A stretch of 28,106 nt of DNA from Acidobacteriota bacterium (GTDB lineage: Bacteria > Acidobacteriota > Terriglobia > Acidiferrales > UBA7541). A model generated the notes under the pieces. It saw only the letters and a program-made list of their open reading frames with translations, had not been told where the DNA came from and did no database searches. Positions 15,786 to 23,818 of this stretch are shown piece by piece. The number at the start of each line of letters is the position of its first letter. The first letter of the stretch is position 1. Both the position numbers and the translations under genes were made by a program. The stretch is taken from contig QHYF01000088.1 of NCBI GenBank assembly GCA_003224075.1, positions 1 to 28,106 on the forward strand, written 5' to 3'.

Positions 15786-16988
15786 CTAATTGTTTCGGCT
15801 AGCACCTGTGAGTTGGCGGAGCAACGCCACATATTTTCTCTTCTCGCCGGTCCAAGAAAAACCCTCACGCAGGGCTACAGAGCGCTCCCGGTAGTGGAGC
15901 AGAGCCTCAGGGTTCTCGGCGATGCGGTCCAGAACGGCACTCAGTGAGCAGGGATCGTTCCACTTAAAGAAAATGCAGTCCTCCTCACTGAGGTAATACG
16001 AGATCGCGTCGTTCCGGACAGTCATGACTGGCAGTCCCAGCGATATGTACTCGACCAACTTCAAAGGCAGAGCGTAGTTAGTGACAGAAGAAATCTCGAG
16101 AGGGACAATCCCGACATTACAGTCGGCGATCCGCTCGGGAATGGAATGCACAGGGTAGCTGTGATTGTCAAAATCAACGATGCCCTCAAGTCCCAACGAT
16201 TGGATCATCTGCTTTAGCGATTGACTAAAGTCTCCCTCCCCAATGATTCTCAAAGAGATCCGGTCCTTGTGACGGACCCTTGCCAAGCCATCCATCAACA
16301 TCCGGAGTCCTGAACGCTCGAGGATCGTTCCATGGAAAACAAGTCTTATCTTGCCCTCGATACTGAAAGACTTTTGGAGGCAAAAGAGTTCATCATCCGC
16401 AAAGTTGGCGATTACCACGATTGAATCGGGAGCGAGGCCGTGTTTGATTAGTATGCCTTCCTTGACTGGATGATGCACCGTGATGACCCGGTTGCAATAT
16501 GCTGCGCTTAGCCGTTCCTGCCAGAGAAGCACTCGATAAAAGAATCCGCCCTCGCCCCCCTTAAATTTCGACGCGAACGTGTTAGGCATCGGATCGTGAA
16601 TATCCAGAATGACCTTCGCTCCGAACAGTCTGGGAATAATGGTAGCGAACACCAGGAAATCCGGCATGTTGTTGACATGGATGGCCACGTACTTCCGCTT
16701 GAAGAAAAGTTTAGTGGTCACTCCTAAGCACTTGAGAAAGAACTTCAGATACTCAATGAGGTATCTGAAATGCCCCCCACCGCGATACTTGGCTTGATTC
16801 AGCCGGAATACATGTACGCCACGAACTACCTCCGTCGGGGCGGAACCCTCCTTCCGCAATGCCAAAAAGTCCACATCAAATCCTCCATCAACAGCTGCTT
16901 CAGCCTCCCGAATAACCCGCGGATCCTGCTCATAGTAACTGTAAGCGATCATGAGGACTGCTTCCCGCTGATGGGGGGTGCCAGTCAC
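15786..16988 (-). CDS. GT4-family glycosyltransferase
   Basis: 400 aa; the start is GTG 16988, which overlaps the stop of the upstream deacetylase gene by 4 bp (GTGA), a clear sign of translational coupling. GT-B fold retaining glycosyltransferases use nucleotide sugars on the cytoplasmic face. Visible marks are the N-terminal AYSYYEQDPRVIREA, a membrane-proximal basic segment (FFKRKYVAIHVNNMPDFLVF), VILDIHDPMPN, the domain-two start IRLVFHGTILERSGLRML, LRIIGEGDFS, and the donor-binding region ALPLKLVEYISLGLPVMTVRN, where Glu of LVEY takes the place of the usual EX7E glutamate. It is the last gene of the right block. Donor and acceptor are unknown; a GDP-heptose donor is a possibility by location only. 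Confidence 0.88.
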   Translation of the reverse strand: MTGTPHQREAVLMIAYSYYEQDPRVIREAEAAVDGGFDVDFLALRKEGSAPTEVVRGVHVFRLNQAKYRGGGHFRYLIEYLKFFLKCLGVTTKLFFKRKYVAIHVNNMPDFLVFATIIPRLFGAKVILDIHDPMPNTFASKFKGGEGGFFYRVLLWQERLSAAYCNRVITVHHPVKEGILIKHGLAPDSIVVIANFADDELFCLQKSFSIEGKIRLVFHGTILERSGLRMLMDGLARVRHKDRISLRIIGEGDFSQSLKQMIQSLGLEGIVDFDNHSYPVHSIPERIADCNVGIVPLEISSVTNYALPLKLVEYISLGLPVMTVRNDAISYYLSEEDCIFFKWNDPCSLSAVLDRIAENPEALLHYRERSVALREGFSWTGEKRKYVALLRQLTGASRNN

Positions 16989-17683
16989 TGAAAGAGTCTC
17001 GATTCCAACTTCCTAATTACGCGCTTAAAATCGGCGACCAACCCGGGATCAGCTAGGACGTTTTCAGGGTGCACCAACATAACGATGTCTCGGCATTTGG
17101 CGCGATCCAGCAGCCAGTCCACCGTGAACTTCGTGGTGTCCCTCCAAGGTGGCTCGAGCCAAAACGCCGAAGGGAAGACCAACAGGCCGTCGCCGACATG
17201 CGTGGGTTCAATCGATGGGTCTTGCAGATTACCGAGGAACAACCGCATGGATGCGTGCCTAGCCCACTCAACATATCTTTCTGGTTCGTACGGGGAGTAA
17301 TGATGAAATCCATATTTTGCTCCACCGGAACCATGCTTGGACACAGCTAACACGCTCCTTGCGACGTGGCGCTCAACGATCTGTTTCTCCTTCAGGAAAG
17401 TCTCAAGTGAGCGAGAATTTTCCAAATGCAGTCCGATTTCGTGGCCGCCTGCGTCCAGGATGTCAATGGTTGACTTGGAGGGAAGTGTACACCGACGAAA
17501 GAAGACATGCGCACGTGCTCCCTCCTGGTTGAGCCAATCCAGCATTGTCCGCAGCTCGGCAAGAAATCCAAATCCAGAGACCTTCGGAAAATAAAGATCC
17601 GAGCTCAGCCTGCTGAGGAAATGGCGCGGTAGTGGACGTCTTCCGTACGGCCGGTCAACGTCAATTCGAATGATGAGGGCCAT
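16985..17683 (-). CDS. Divergent polysaccharide deacetylase (CE4/NodB-like)
   Basis: About 232 aa; ATG 17683 or the adjacent GTG 17686. The NodB-homology fold removes acetyl groups from amino sugars or from O-acetylated polymers. The usual TFDDGP motif is replaced by RIDVDRP near residue 7. AGGHEIGLHLENS holds the HxxxH metal-binding pair, so the Asp-His-His metal site is probably intact. Later motifs differ from NodB: the VSKHGSGGAKYGFHHYS region and the VMLVHPENVL end replace the usual RxPxG/Y and LxLHD. It is coupled to the downstream GT4 gene by a 4-bp overlap and follows hddA after 147 bp. There is no signal peptide, so action on a cytoplasmic lipid-linked or nucleotide-linked intermediate is likelier than on the secreted polymer. 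Confidence 0.68.
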   Translation of the reverse strand: MALIIRIDVDRPYGRRPLPRHFLSRLSSDLYFPKVSGFGFLAELRTMLDWLNQEGARAHVFFRRCTLPSKSTIDILDAGGHEIGLHLENSRSLETFLKEKQIVERHVARSVLAVSKHGSGGAKYGFHHYSPYEPERYVEWARHASMRLFLGNLQDPSIEPTHVGDGLLVFPSAFWLEPPWRDTTKFTVDWLLDRAKCRDIVMLVHPENVLADPGLVADFKRVIRKLESRLFQ

Positions 17684-17830
17684 CACTTATTGGAATGTGC
17701 TCCTGCCCTGGTGACATATTCCGCGTCGAGGCGCGGACGTGGCCCGACGCGTCTAAGGCAGATCGCCGAACGAGTCTGCGTGCCTACTTCTCGGTCAAAA
17801 TCTGCGACACTTCAACAAAGCGAACGTACA

Positions 17831-18877
17831 TCAGTTATCTTGGGCATACGCCGCACAGCGCTCACTGACGAGCGATTCGTCATACACTTCTTCCGGCTCA
17901 TATACGGCGACATGACTACCCCGATTAGAAAAGCCAAAGGGGACGCATAACAGTTTTTTCAGCCTAATCCTCAATGCTTCCCGCCTGTCGGTTGGCACGA
18001 AGAAGAGCATGAAGCCACCTCCCCCAGCGCCGAGCAACTTGCCGCCAAGTGCTCCGGCGCTGAGCCCGGCTTCGTAAATGTCATCGATGTTGGCGTTCGA
18101 GATCTTTTGTGTCAACGTTCTCTTTATTTGCCAGCTCTCGTGGAGCAGTCGCCCAAATTCATCCAAGTTGCGGTTAGAGTTCGCAAGAATCGCCTCAGCC
18201 TCGTTAACCAGTTGAAGCATCATATCCAACTCTTTCTTCTTATGAGGCGTCATTTTTAACTGCTCGGTGGCAATCTCCGAAGCCGTCCGGGAGAATCCTG
18301 TGAAGTAGAGGGCAAAGTGTTTTTCGAGTTCCGCCAGCCTATTTTTTGCGGTAAGTATCCGCCTCACCTCGATTCCGCCATCTGTGGAAAAATTTATTCG
18401 GTTAAATCCTCCATATGCCGCACTGACTTGATCTTGCGAGCCTACGGCTTCCTGGAGCAAGTCTTGTTCCACGTGGATGGCATCGGCGGCCAGCGCGTGC
18501 TTGTCCCGCATTTGATCCTTGAGCGCGTACAAACCGAGGAGAAGCCCGACGGTAAAAGCCGAACTGGTCCCCAGCCCGGTGCGGGCGGGCAAGTCGGCAA
18601 CGTGATGGACCTCGACTCCCTCGTTGATTTCCAGGAACTGAAGACATGCGCGAACCGAAGGATGTTCGATTGCAGCGTTGCGACCCACGTTTTCTACTTT
18701 TGAATACGATATGCGGCTATGGTATGAAAAGAAAGGTGGAAGACGTCGACAAGTAATGTAGCAACTCTTATTGATTGTGGTCGACAGTACGGCGCCACCG
18801 TGCTCACGGTACCATAGAGGATAATCGGTGCCACCGCCAAAGAATGAGACGCGAAGCGGAGTGCGGGTAATTATCAT
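17831..18877 (-). CDS. hddA: D-glycero-alpha-D-manno-heptose-7-phosphate kinase
   Basis: 348 aa; ATG 18877 with AGGA 7 nt upstream. HddA phosphorylates heptose 7-phosphate at C1 (alpha anomer), unlike HldE of the ADP-heptose route. It is a GHMP kinase: the N-terminal IITRTPLRVSFFGGGTDYP (2-20) is typical of the HddA/FGGY-unrelated sugar GHMP kinases, the ATP loop LPARTGLGTSSAF lies at 96-108, and GGKLLGAGGGGFMLFF is the C-terminal motif. Length is normal. It stands about 5 kb from hddC, gmhA and gmhB, separated by the deacetylase, a GT4 gene and the beta-helix gene. A hairpin with 7-bp arms (CGCGTCG/CGACGCG, 17722-17751) lies between it and the next gene. Related GHMP sugar kinases are the main alternative, but context favours HddA. 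Confidence 0.9.
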   Translation of the reverse strand: MIITRTPLRVSFFGGGTDYPLWYREHGGAVLSTTINKSCYITCRRLPPFFSYHSRISYSKVENVGRNAAIEHPSVRACLQFLEINEGVEVHHVADLPARTGLGTSSAFTVGLLLGLYALKDQMRDKHALAADAIHVEQDLLQEAVGSQDQVSAAYGGFNRINFSTDGGIEVRRILTAKNRLAELEKHFALYFTGFSRTASEIATEQLKMTPHKKKELDMMLQLVNEAEAILANSNRNLDEFGRLLHESWQIKRTLTQKISNANIDDIYEAGLSAGALGGKLLGAGGGGFMLFFVPTDRREALRIRLKKLLCVPFGFSNRGSHVAVYEPEEVYDESLVSERCAAYAQDN

Positions 18878-19156
18878 ATGGTTATCCTATCATGCGTCTA
18901 ACTGTGTCCAAACGAAATGTGGCAGCCACTCAACACGATCCGGGAATCTGCCGAAAACTAGCAAGCACTAGTGCGCTCGATTAACAAGTGATGTCGCCTG
19001 CGAGAAAAGCCCGGCATTTCGGGTACAAAGGGAATGCCTTCCATTCTGCTTTGATGCCCAGGGCCTGGAGTATCTCTTCCTTGGTCACGACGGGCCCATT
19101 TACTCTTGTGCTGCATTTAGCTTTTTTCGTGGCCTTGGTTTCGCAACGTTTTAGCT

Positions 19157-20329
19157 TCAAATGCCGTCGAGCGCCAGATCCGCCAATTCTCTCAAACGGC
19201 GCTCGCGTTCCACCATCCGTGGTGACGGCTCGATGCCAGCCACCTGAAATATCTTCTTCCATCGATAAACCCAATCGTGCCGCAGTAGGGCCTCCGCCCC
19301 ATTTCGACGACTGATTTTGGAAACGCGTTCTGGCTCTAAATTGAGACCAGCAAGAACGTCCTGGACATCCGACCCATCAGGTTGGACCTGTATAACCACA
19401 TCTCGCCAGCCAAACATATCTTGAAACTCCTGACAATTTGGTGGTTGTCCGATCATCACTGCGCCTGCGGCTGCACCTTCATAGTAGCGGAAACCGATTG
19501 TAACTTGACCTTGGGTTTCTTCAGGGGCATCCATTTTCCCGGGTGCAACCATGAAATACTTGCTTCGCTTCGCCAGATTTGCATAGAAGTCGCGGTGTTG
19601 TCGATGATCGTAGACCTCAGTGAAAATGCTTGGGAAGGTGTCATAAACATAAAACATCTCCCTGCTCGCAGCCTGGGCAAGCAGGGCACGGTGAATCCCC
19701 TCCCATCTTCTGCCGATACTGTAGACGTCTATGACGCGTGCCGGGGGGCTCGGGTACGGAGAGAATCGGAGGGTGTCAACAGCACCAGGGAGCCAGTGGC
19801 AAGACCGATTTATGGCTTTGGACAACGGTGTGACAGTCCCGCTATAGCCGACGAATACATGATCGAAGCGCAAGAGCGCGTGAAGCCAATACTTGTACCG
19901 GGGAATCGCAGACGCCCAGAGCTCGTCAATCCAGCACACACAAGTCTTGCAGCGTTCCCGCCATCCGTCGATGGCATTCACATAAAGAAAATCCCACCAA
20001 GTTTGGCAGTGGGCCACGAAAAGGTCATACTCGCCCGTGAGCTGAACTTTGCGGAGACCCGGGTTGGCAAAGATTAATCTCCTCGAAATGTCTCGAAACA
20101 GCAGCCTTCTTTGCCAGCTCTCCTTAATCCTAAATCCAGGGCCCGGTTCCAGGCCAATTAAGTCGACGTTATCTATGTCGCAAAGAACATCCTGCGCTTC
20201 GTAAAAGCCGCACTGGAAAAGCCTTTTGGTAAAGTTCCTCGCTGTCAGAATGCAAATCCGTGGATTCCGACTAAGCTTCGAAGTCCCGGTGGCGTGTCGC
20301 CTGGGAGTATCATTGGTGTTGGAACCCAT
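19157..20329 (-). CDS. CgeB-like glycosyltransferase
   Basis: 390 aa from ATG 20329; no clear Shine-Dalgarno. The first ~25 residues are polar and poorly structured, and the first strand is PRICILTARNF. The C-terminal domain shows GFRYYEGAAAGAVMIGQPPNCQEFQDMFGWRDVVIQV, which matches the donor-binding region of the CgeB/Glyco_trans_1_2 group (R-Y/F-E...A-G-A, then D/G-x-F-x-W). IDVYSIGRRWEGIHRALLAQA is the usual start of that domain. Such proteins are GT-B glycosyltransferases of surface glycans. It lies 156 bp from the upstream GT4 gene and 279 bp before hddA. An out-of-frame open stretch runs past its stop to 18981 (see findings). Donor and acceptor unknown. Confidence 0.75.
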   Translation of the reverse strand: MGSNTNDTPRRHATGTSKLSRNPRICILTARNFTKRLFQCGFYEAQDVLCDIDNVDLIGLEPGPGFRIKESWQRRLLFRDISRRLIFANPGLRKVQLTGEYDLFVAHCQTWWDFLYVNAIDGWRERCKTCVCWIDELWASAIPRYKYWLHALLRFDHVFVGYSGTVTPLSKAINRSCHWLPGAVDTLRFSPYPSPPARVIDVYSIGRRWEGIHRALLAQAASREMFYVYDTFPSIFTEVYDHRQHRDFYANLAKRSKYFMVAPGKMDAPEETQGQVTIGFRYYEGAAAGAVMIGQPPNCQEFQDMFGWRDVVIQVQPDGSDVQDVLAGLNLEPERVSKISRRNGAEALLRHDWVYRWKKIFQVAGIEPSPRMVERERRLRELADLALDGI

Positions 20330-20485
20330 CTGTCAGAAAGCTGTAACCCTCAACCGTCAGGGTTCGCATGACGGCGAACCCGAGTCTATTCTCGAGGCTG
20401 GAGCTTGTCACTGTTCCAGCCCGCGCATTCCGGCCATTCTTGCGCGTTCAACGCAGGGACAAGGATTGATAAAAACGAGCTTTCG

Positions 20486-21769
20486 CTAAGACGCCGACAG
20501 TCGCTTCCCCAGCAATTCTGCATACACATTTCGAGTCATTTGACCCGCGATTTCCCACGAATGCCTTTGGTTCGCGAAATCCAGTATCTCATGGCGTCGA
20601 GCATGTAGATCTTTGAACAGATCACTTTCAAAATACCTCTCGATTGTCTTGGCTAAATCAATCGGGTCACATGGCTTACAAAGGAATCCGGTCCTGCCCT
20701 CAATGATGTCTTCCTCCAGAGATCCTACGTTCGTTGCGATGACTGGCAGGCCAAAACTATATCCCAAGAAGAGCACGCCGCTTTGAAATACGTGTGTGTA
20801 AGGCAGTACCAATACATCGGCAGCCTTAAAATACAACTCGGTCTCCTCATCAGGAATGTACTCGATTTTCTGAATTACTCGTTCACCGTAAGGGCTCTGA
20901 CGAATCGATTCTTGGATCATGTCCAAGTACTCCTCGGCTCCTCCCCTTGGCTTACCAGCGATAATTAGCCGATAGCACGGATTTCTTGCAACGACTTGTT
21001 GAAATCCAGCAACGAGGAATTCAAGACCTTTGTACGGTCCGATGTTGCCGAAGAACAGAATCAACCTCTCATCCTCCAATATGCCAAACTTCTGCCTCGC
21101 TTGGGCAGGAGTGAGGTTTGTGTCGGGAACCGAGTTGTTGATCCCAAAAGGGATGACGGTAATCGCTTGTTCGCAGACACCGAACTCCGTTGAAAGCTCC
21201 TTCTTCATTTTTTCTGTATGAACGAAGATATGATCCGCGAGCTGGTATTGGATCTTCAACGAAAGTCGGTTGAGGAGAGAGTCGCTCGCGTCTCTCCTGC
21301 CTGCATTGACGTTGTGTGCCGTGAAGGCAATTTTTTTCCCTTGCAGTTTATAATACAGCATCAGCAGAGTTCGATCGAAGAAGTGGAACTTGTTGTTCCA
21401 TAAAATATGAAAAATCCTAGGCTTCGCGACTGAAGCGTAACGGATAAGCCGCGCATAGTAGATCAATACCCTGACTATCTTTTTTCTGAGACTAGCTTGC
21501 GGCTGCTGATCCCCTCGCAGATTCAGAAAGTTTAGTCGAGGAGGGGCATGCAATTCAGGGCGGTCCACGTCATCGCCCCCGACTACATCCAGACACACTC
21601 CTTTTGACTCAAGCGCCGTTGCCAAGCCGAAAACGTACGGCCTGTCGAAACCCCCCGTAAGCAATCCAACCTCAATCTCAGGCTGCACGATAGGGTCCGC
21701 CCATCCGCGAGGGCCCCGGACTTTGTTGTCTGAGGGGTCTTGATGCCGCAGCGCAGGGGCAACGTTCAC
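20486..21769 (-). CDS. GT4-family glycosyltransferase
   Basis: 427 aa; GTG 21769 overlaps the methyltransferase stop by 4 bp (GTGA) and has AAGGAG about 8 nt upstream, so the start is well supported. The N-terminal domain has EVGLLTGGFDRPYVFGLATALESKG and HILWNNKFHFFDRTLL, then IAFTAHNVNAG and HIFVHTEKMKKEL, typical of mannosyl/glucosyl GT4 enzymes. The second domain begins LILFFGNIGPYKGLEFLVAGF, with LIIAGKPRGG, DVLVLPYTHVFQSGVLFLGYSFGLPVIATNVGSLEEDI (the EX7E-type donor region) and TGFLCKPCDP. It belongs to the coupled run wzy, methyltransferase, GT4. Donor sugar cannot be told. Confidence 0.9.
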   Translation of the reverse strand: MNVAPALRHQDPSDNKVRGPRGWADPIVQPEIEVGLLTGGFDRPYVFGLATALESKGVCLDVVGGDDVDRPELHAPPRLNFLNLRGDQQPQASLRKKIVRVLIYYARLIRYASVAKPRIFHILWNNKFHFFDRTLLMLYYKLQGKKIAFTAHNVNAGRRDASDSLLNRLSLKIQYQLADHIFVHTEKMKKELSTEFGVCEQAITVIPFGINNSVPDTNLTPAQARQKFGILEDERLILFFGNIGPYKGLEFLVAGFQQVVARNPCYRLIIAGKPRGGAEEYLDMIQESIRQSPYGERVIQKIEYIPDEETELYFKAADVLVLPYTHVFQSGVLFLGYSFGLPVIATNVGSLEEDIIEGRTGFLCKPCDPIDLAKTIERYFESDLFKDLHARRHEILDFANQRHSWEIAGQMTRNVYAELLGKRLSAS

Positions 21770-22413
21770 GAGTGGTCTCCTTTTTTTGCCCCTTCACGTC
21801 GACTCCCTGTTGGCCGGAACACAATCACAACGATTCGCGATTCAGCGTAAGGGTGCCTTTCCACAACATCGAAATCGTTTTCGATGTTGTGGACGATGGT
21901 TTGATGTTCGTCTTTCATGGTCCAGGTCCTTACGATGAAAACGCCGTCTCGCTTCAAGTACTTGGAGTATCGATTCAGAATCTCTGTAATTCGTTGCCGT
22001 GAGAAGTAGTAAATTGAGTCTCCGAAGAAAATAACGTCATAGCATTGCTTCGGTACGTAGCTTAGAATATCTGACTGAAAATAAGCGTTCTTACCGGTTC
22101 GACCATTCTCTTCAGCTCTGCTCCTTGCCTTTTCGATTGCCACATCGCAGATGTCCACTCCGTTGTATGAGTGATATGCGGCGGCGTTCAATTCGGTTCC
22201 GACGGCTCCGGGGCCGCACCCGAGGTCAAGAATACTGCCCTTTTTGGCATGGTTCTCGATGTGCGTGTACACACAATCGTCGGCCATCGAGTCGAGGCAG
22301 TTCCAGCGGCCTCGCCGATACTCGTGATTCCAGAGGCGACGCTTGATGTTCTCGGTTCCGTAACGTTGCAGAAGCCCACGGAGAACATTTCGCACTTTCT
22401 CTGTTCCATTCAA
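21766..22413 (-). CDS. Class I SAM-dependent methyltransferase
   Basis: About 215 aa from TTG 22413. GGAAGG lies 7 nt upstream of this TTG, and the codon falls 4 nt after the TAA of the upstream wzy gene. The longer frame from ATG 22458 overlaps wzy by 41 bp and has no ribosome-binding site. Motif I, ILDLGCGPGAVG, is at about residues 61-72, followed by NGVDICDVAIEKAR (motif II, acidic end), QSDILSYV and DVIFFGDSIYYF (motif IV). The N-terminal RRLWNHEYRRGRWNCLDSM resembles glycan-locus methyltransferases. It ends with a 4-bp overlap into the GT4 gene. It probably methylates a sugar hydroxyl of the repeat unit; the exact position is unknown. Confidence 0.85.
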   Translation of the reverse strand: MNGTEKVRNVLRGLLQRYGTENIKRRLWNHEYRRGRWNCLDSMADDCVYTHIENHAKKGSILDLGCGPGAVGTELNAAAYHSYNGVDICDVAIEKARSRAEENGRTGKNAYFQSDILSYVPKQCYDVIFFGDSIYYFSRQRITEILNRYSKYLKRDGVFIVRTWTMKDEHQTIVHNIENDFDVVERHPYAESRIVVIVFRPTGSRREGAKKGDHS

Positions 22414-22417
22414 GCTG

Positions 22418-23818
22418 TTACCTTCCGACAGGATAGTCCTCCACCAAAGAGGTGGCATTGCGACAACTGAGCCCAGGCTTTGGGAGAGTCTTGGACACCG
22501 TAGTTGCAGGCCGTGACCTGGCGTTCTGACGTTCGGGTTTGAAAACCGCAGAAATCGACAAGAGGAATGCGATCCACACGAGACTAAACATGCGGAATCC
22601 TGCCTCCGTCAGGCTGTACACGACGGCGACGACGAAGTAGGCCAGTGCGAGGTTTCCTGTGTCCGGATACAAGCGAACCCGGCTAACGACCCTCCGGTAG
22701 CCTGTAATCAAGACGAAGCCTAGCAGACTTAGTCCCATCCACCCCAAGTTCAAGTAAACCTCGATGTAGCCGTTATGAGCCTCGTTCGGGTGCCACACAT
22801 AGATACTCCAGAGCTTCTTGAGTCTCGGACCCAGCCAAAAACTTTCGAAGCCAGCTCCGAACAAGGGGCTGGGAGACATACTGATAACGGTCTGCCAAAC
22901 ATCAGTTCGACCTGTTAGTGTCGGATCCTTTCCCATCGCTGAAGCAATTCCCACGTCGGGATTCAGTATTGCTGCGTACAGGGCCAGAAAAACCACAGAC
23001 GCGACAAAAACGTGTAGAAGTGCTGGTTTTCTTGCGGGCCCCCACCGTCTGGCAATAGCGATAAGGACGCCTCCAACAAGGAAGCATGCCATGGACGTGG
23101 CAGACTTGGCCGTCCAGATGCACCACACTGCCATCGTGGCGATGGCGCCTCGAGCGATCAGCCGTCTGATACGGTACTTGCGCTCCTCGTCTCGAAGTAT
23201 CATGAGGAAACGCCATACAGCTGCGAGTCCTAGGATCAAACTGATCATCCCGAACATGTTCTTATCCGTCGTAAGACCAGCGTGATACCCCAGCCCAGAA
23301 TACCCCCTCCCGATCTCAAACAGGATGGACAGGGGAAAAATAACAAAACCCGCGCGTACGAGGACTCTCTCGGCCGCAACGGACGGGCGAAGATCAGTCA
23401 AGACCACCAAGACCATGGCAAGATCTCCCACAGCCCTGACGAACCGCTTGAATGCCACGTCAGGGAAGTCGGACCAGAGGATGCTTACGCCGCAATAACA
23501 TAGAAACAGCAGGATGGGTCCGTTCGCTCGCAGCAGTGTTGCTACTCTTCGTCCTCTCGCGAAGAGGACGATCAAGGCGACCACGATGAGCACCGTGATG
23601 ACGGCTCGGTCGAGGGGACTCCCCTCGAGGAGATCGTCGGCTGACGTGCCTATCATCCTCATATGCAACCAGAAAGATACGGGTCGCGACCCCGCGAGAA
23701 ACAACCAGACTACCGCAACCCAGAGGGCTTTCGACGTTCGTGTCCGTTTATCACGATCAAGCGCGAAAAGCGCCAAGATCCCGATGATGAAGACAATAGT
23801 ACCGGCGAGTTGAATCAT
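22418..23818 (-). CDS. wzy: O-antigen ligase/polymerase family membrane protein (Wzy-like)
   Basis: 466 aa; ATG 23818 overlaps the upstream stop by 4 bp (ATGA). There are about 10-12 hydrophobic segments over the whole protein. The family (Wzy_C/PF04932) signature is seen in LTGRTDVWQTVISMSPSPLFGAGFESFW and HPNEAHNGYIEVYLNLGWMGLSLLGF, with a large periplasmic loop between membrane segments. YLNLGWMGL and HNGYIEV are the hallmark stretch shared by O-antigen ligases and exopolysaccharide polymerases. Paired with the Wzx at 3052, polymerisation of flipped units in the periplasm is the likelier role than ligation to lipid A. The last 30 residues are basic and poorly conserved. The symbol is by family and context only. 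Confidence 0.82.
   Translation of the reverse strand: MIQLAGTIVFIIGILALFALDRDKRTRTSKALWVAVVWLFLAGSRPVSFWLHMRMIGTSADDLLEGSPLDRAVITVLIVVALIVLFARGRRVATLLRANGPILLFLCYCGVSILWSDFPDVAFKRFVRAVGDLAMVLVVLTDLRPSVAAERVLVRAGFVIFPLSILFEIGRGYSGLGYHAGLTTDKNMFGMISLILGLAAVWRFLMILRDEERKYRIRRLIARGAIATMAVWCIWTAKSATSMACFLVGGVLIAIARRWGPARKPALLHVFVASVVFLALYAAILNPDVGIASAMGKDPTLTGRTDVWQTVISMSPSPLFGAGFESFWLGPRLKKLWSIYVWHPNEAHNGYIEVYLNLGWMGLSLLGFVLITGYRRVVSRVRLYPDTGNLALAYFVVAVVYSLTEAGFRMFSLVWIAFLLSISAVFKPERQNARSRPATTVSKTLPKPGLSCRNATSLVEDYPVGR

Noticed and set aside
18965..18974. The 10-bp palindrome GCACTAGTGC upstream of hddA
   Set aside because: Too short to separate from chance, and no promoter elements are placed around it.
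19382..20077. A 231-codon open frame on the plus strand
   Set aside because: It is antisense to the CgeB-like glycosyltransferase gene, whose conserved motifs are clear; no family resemblance.
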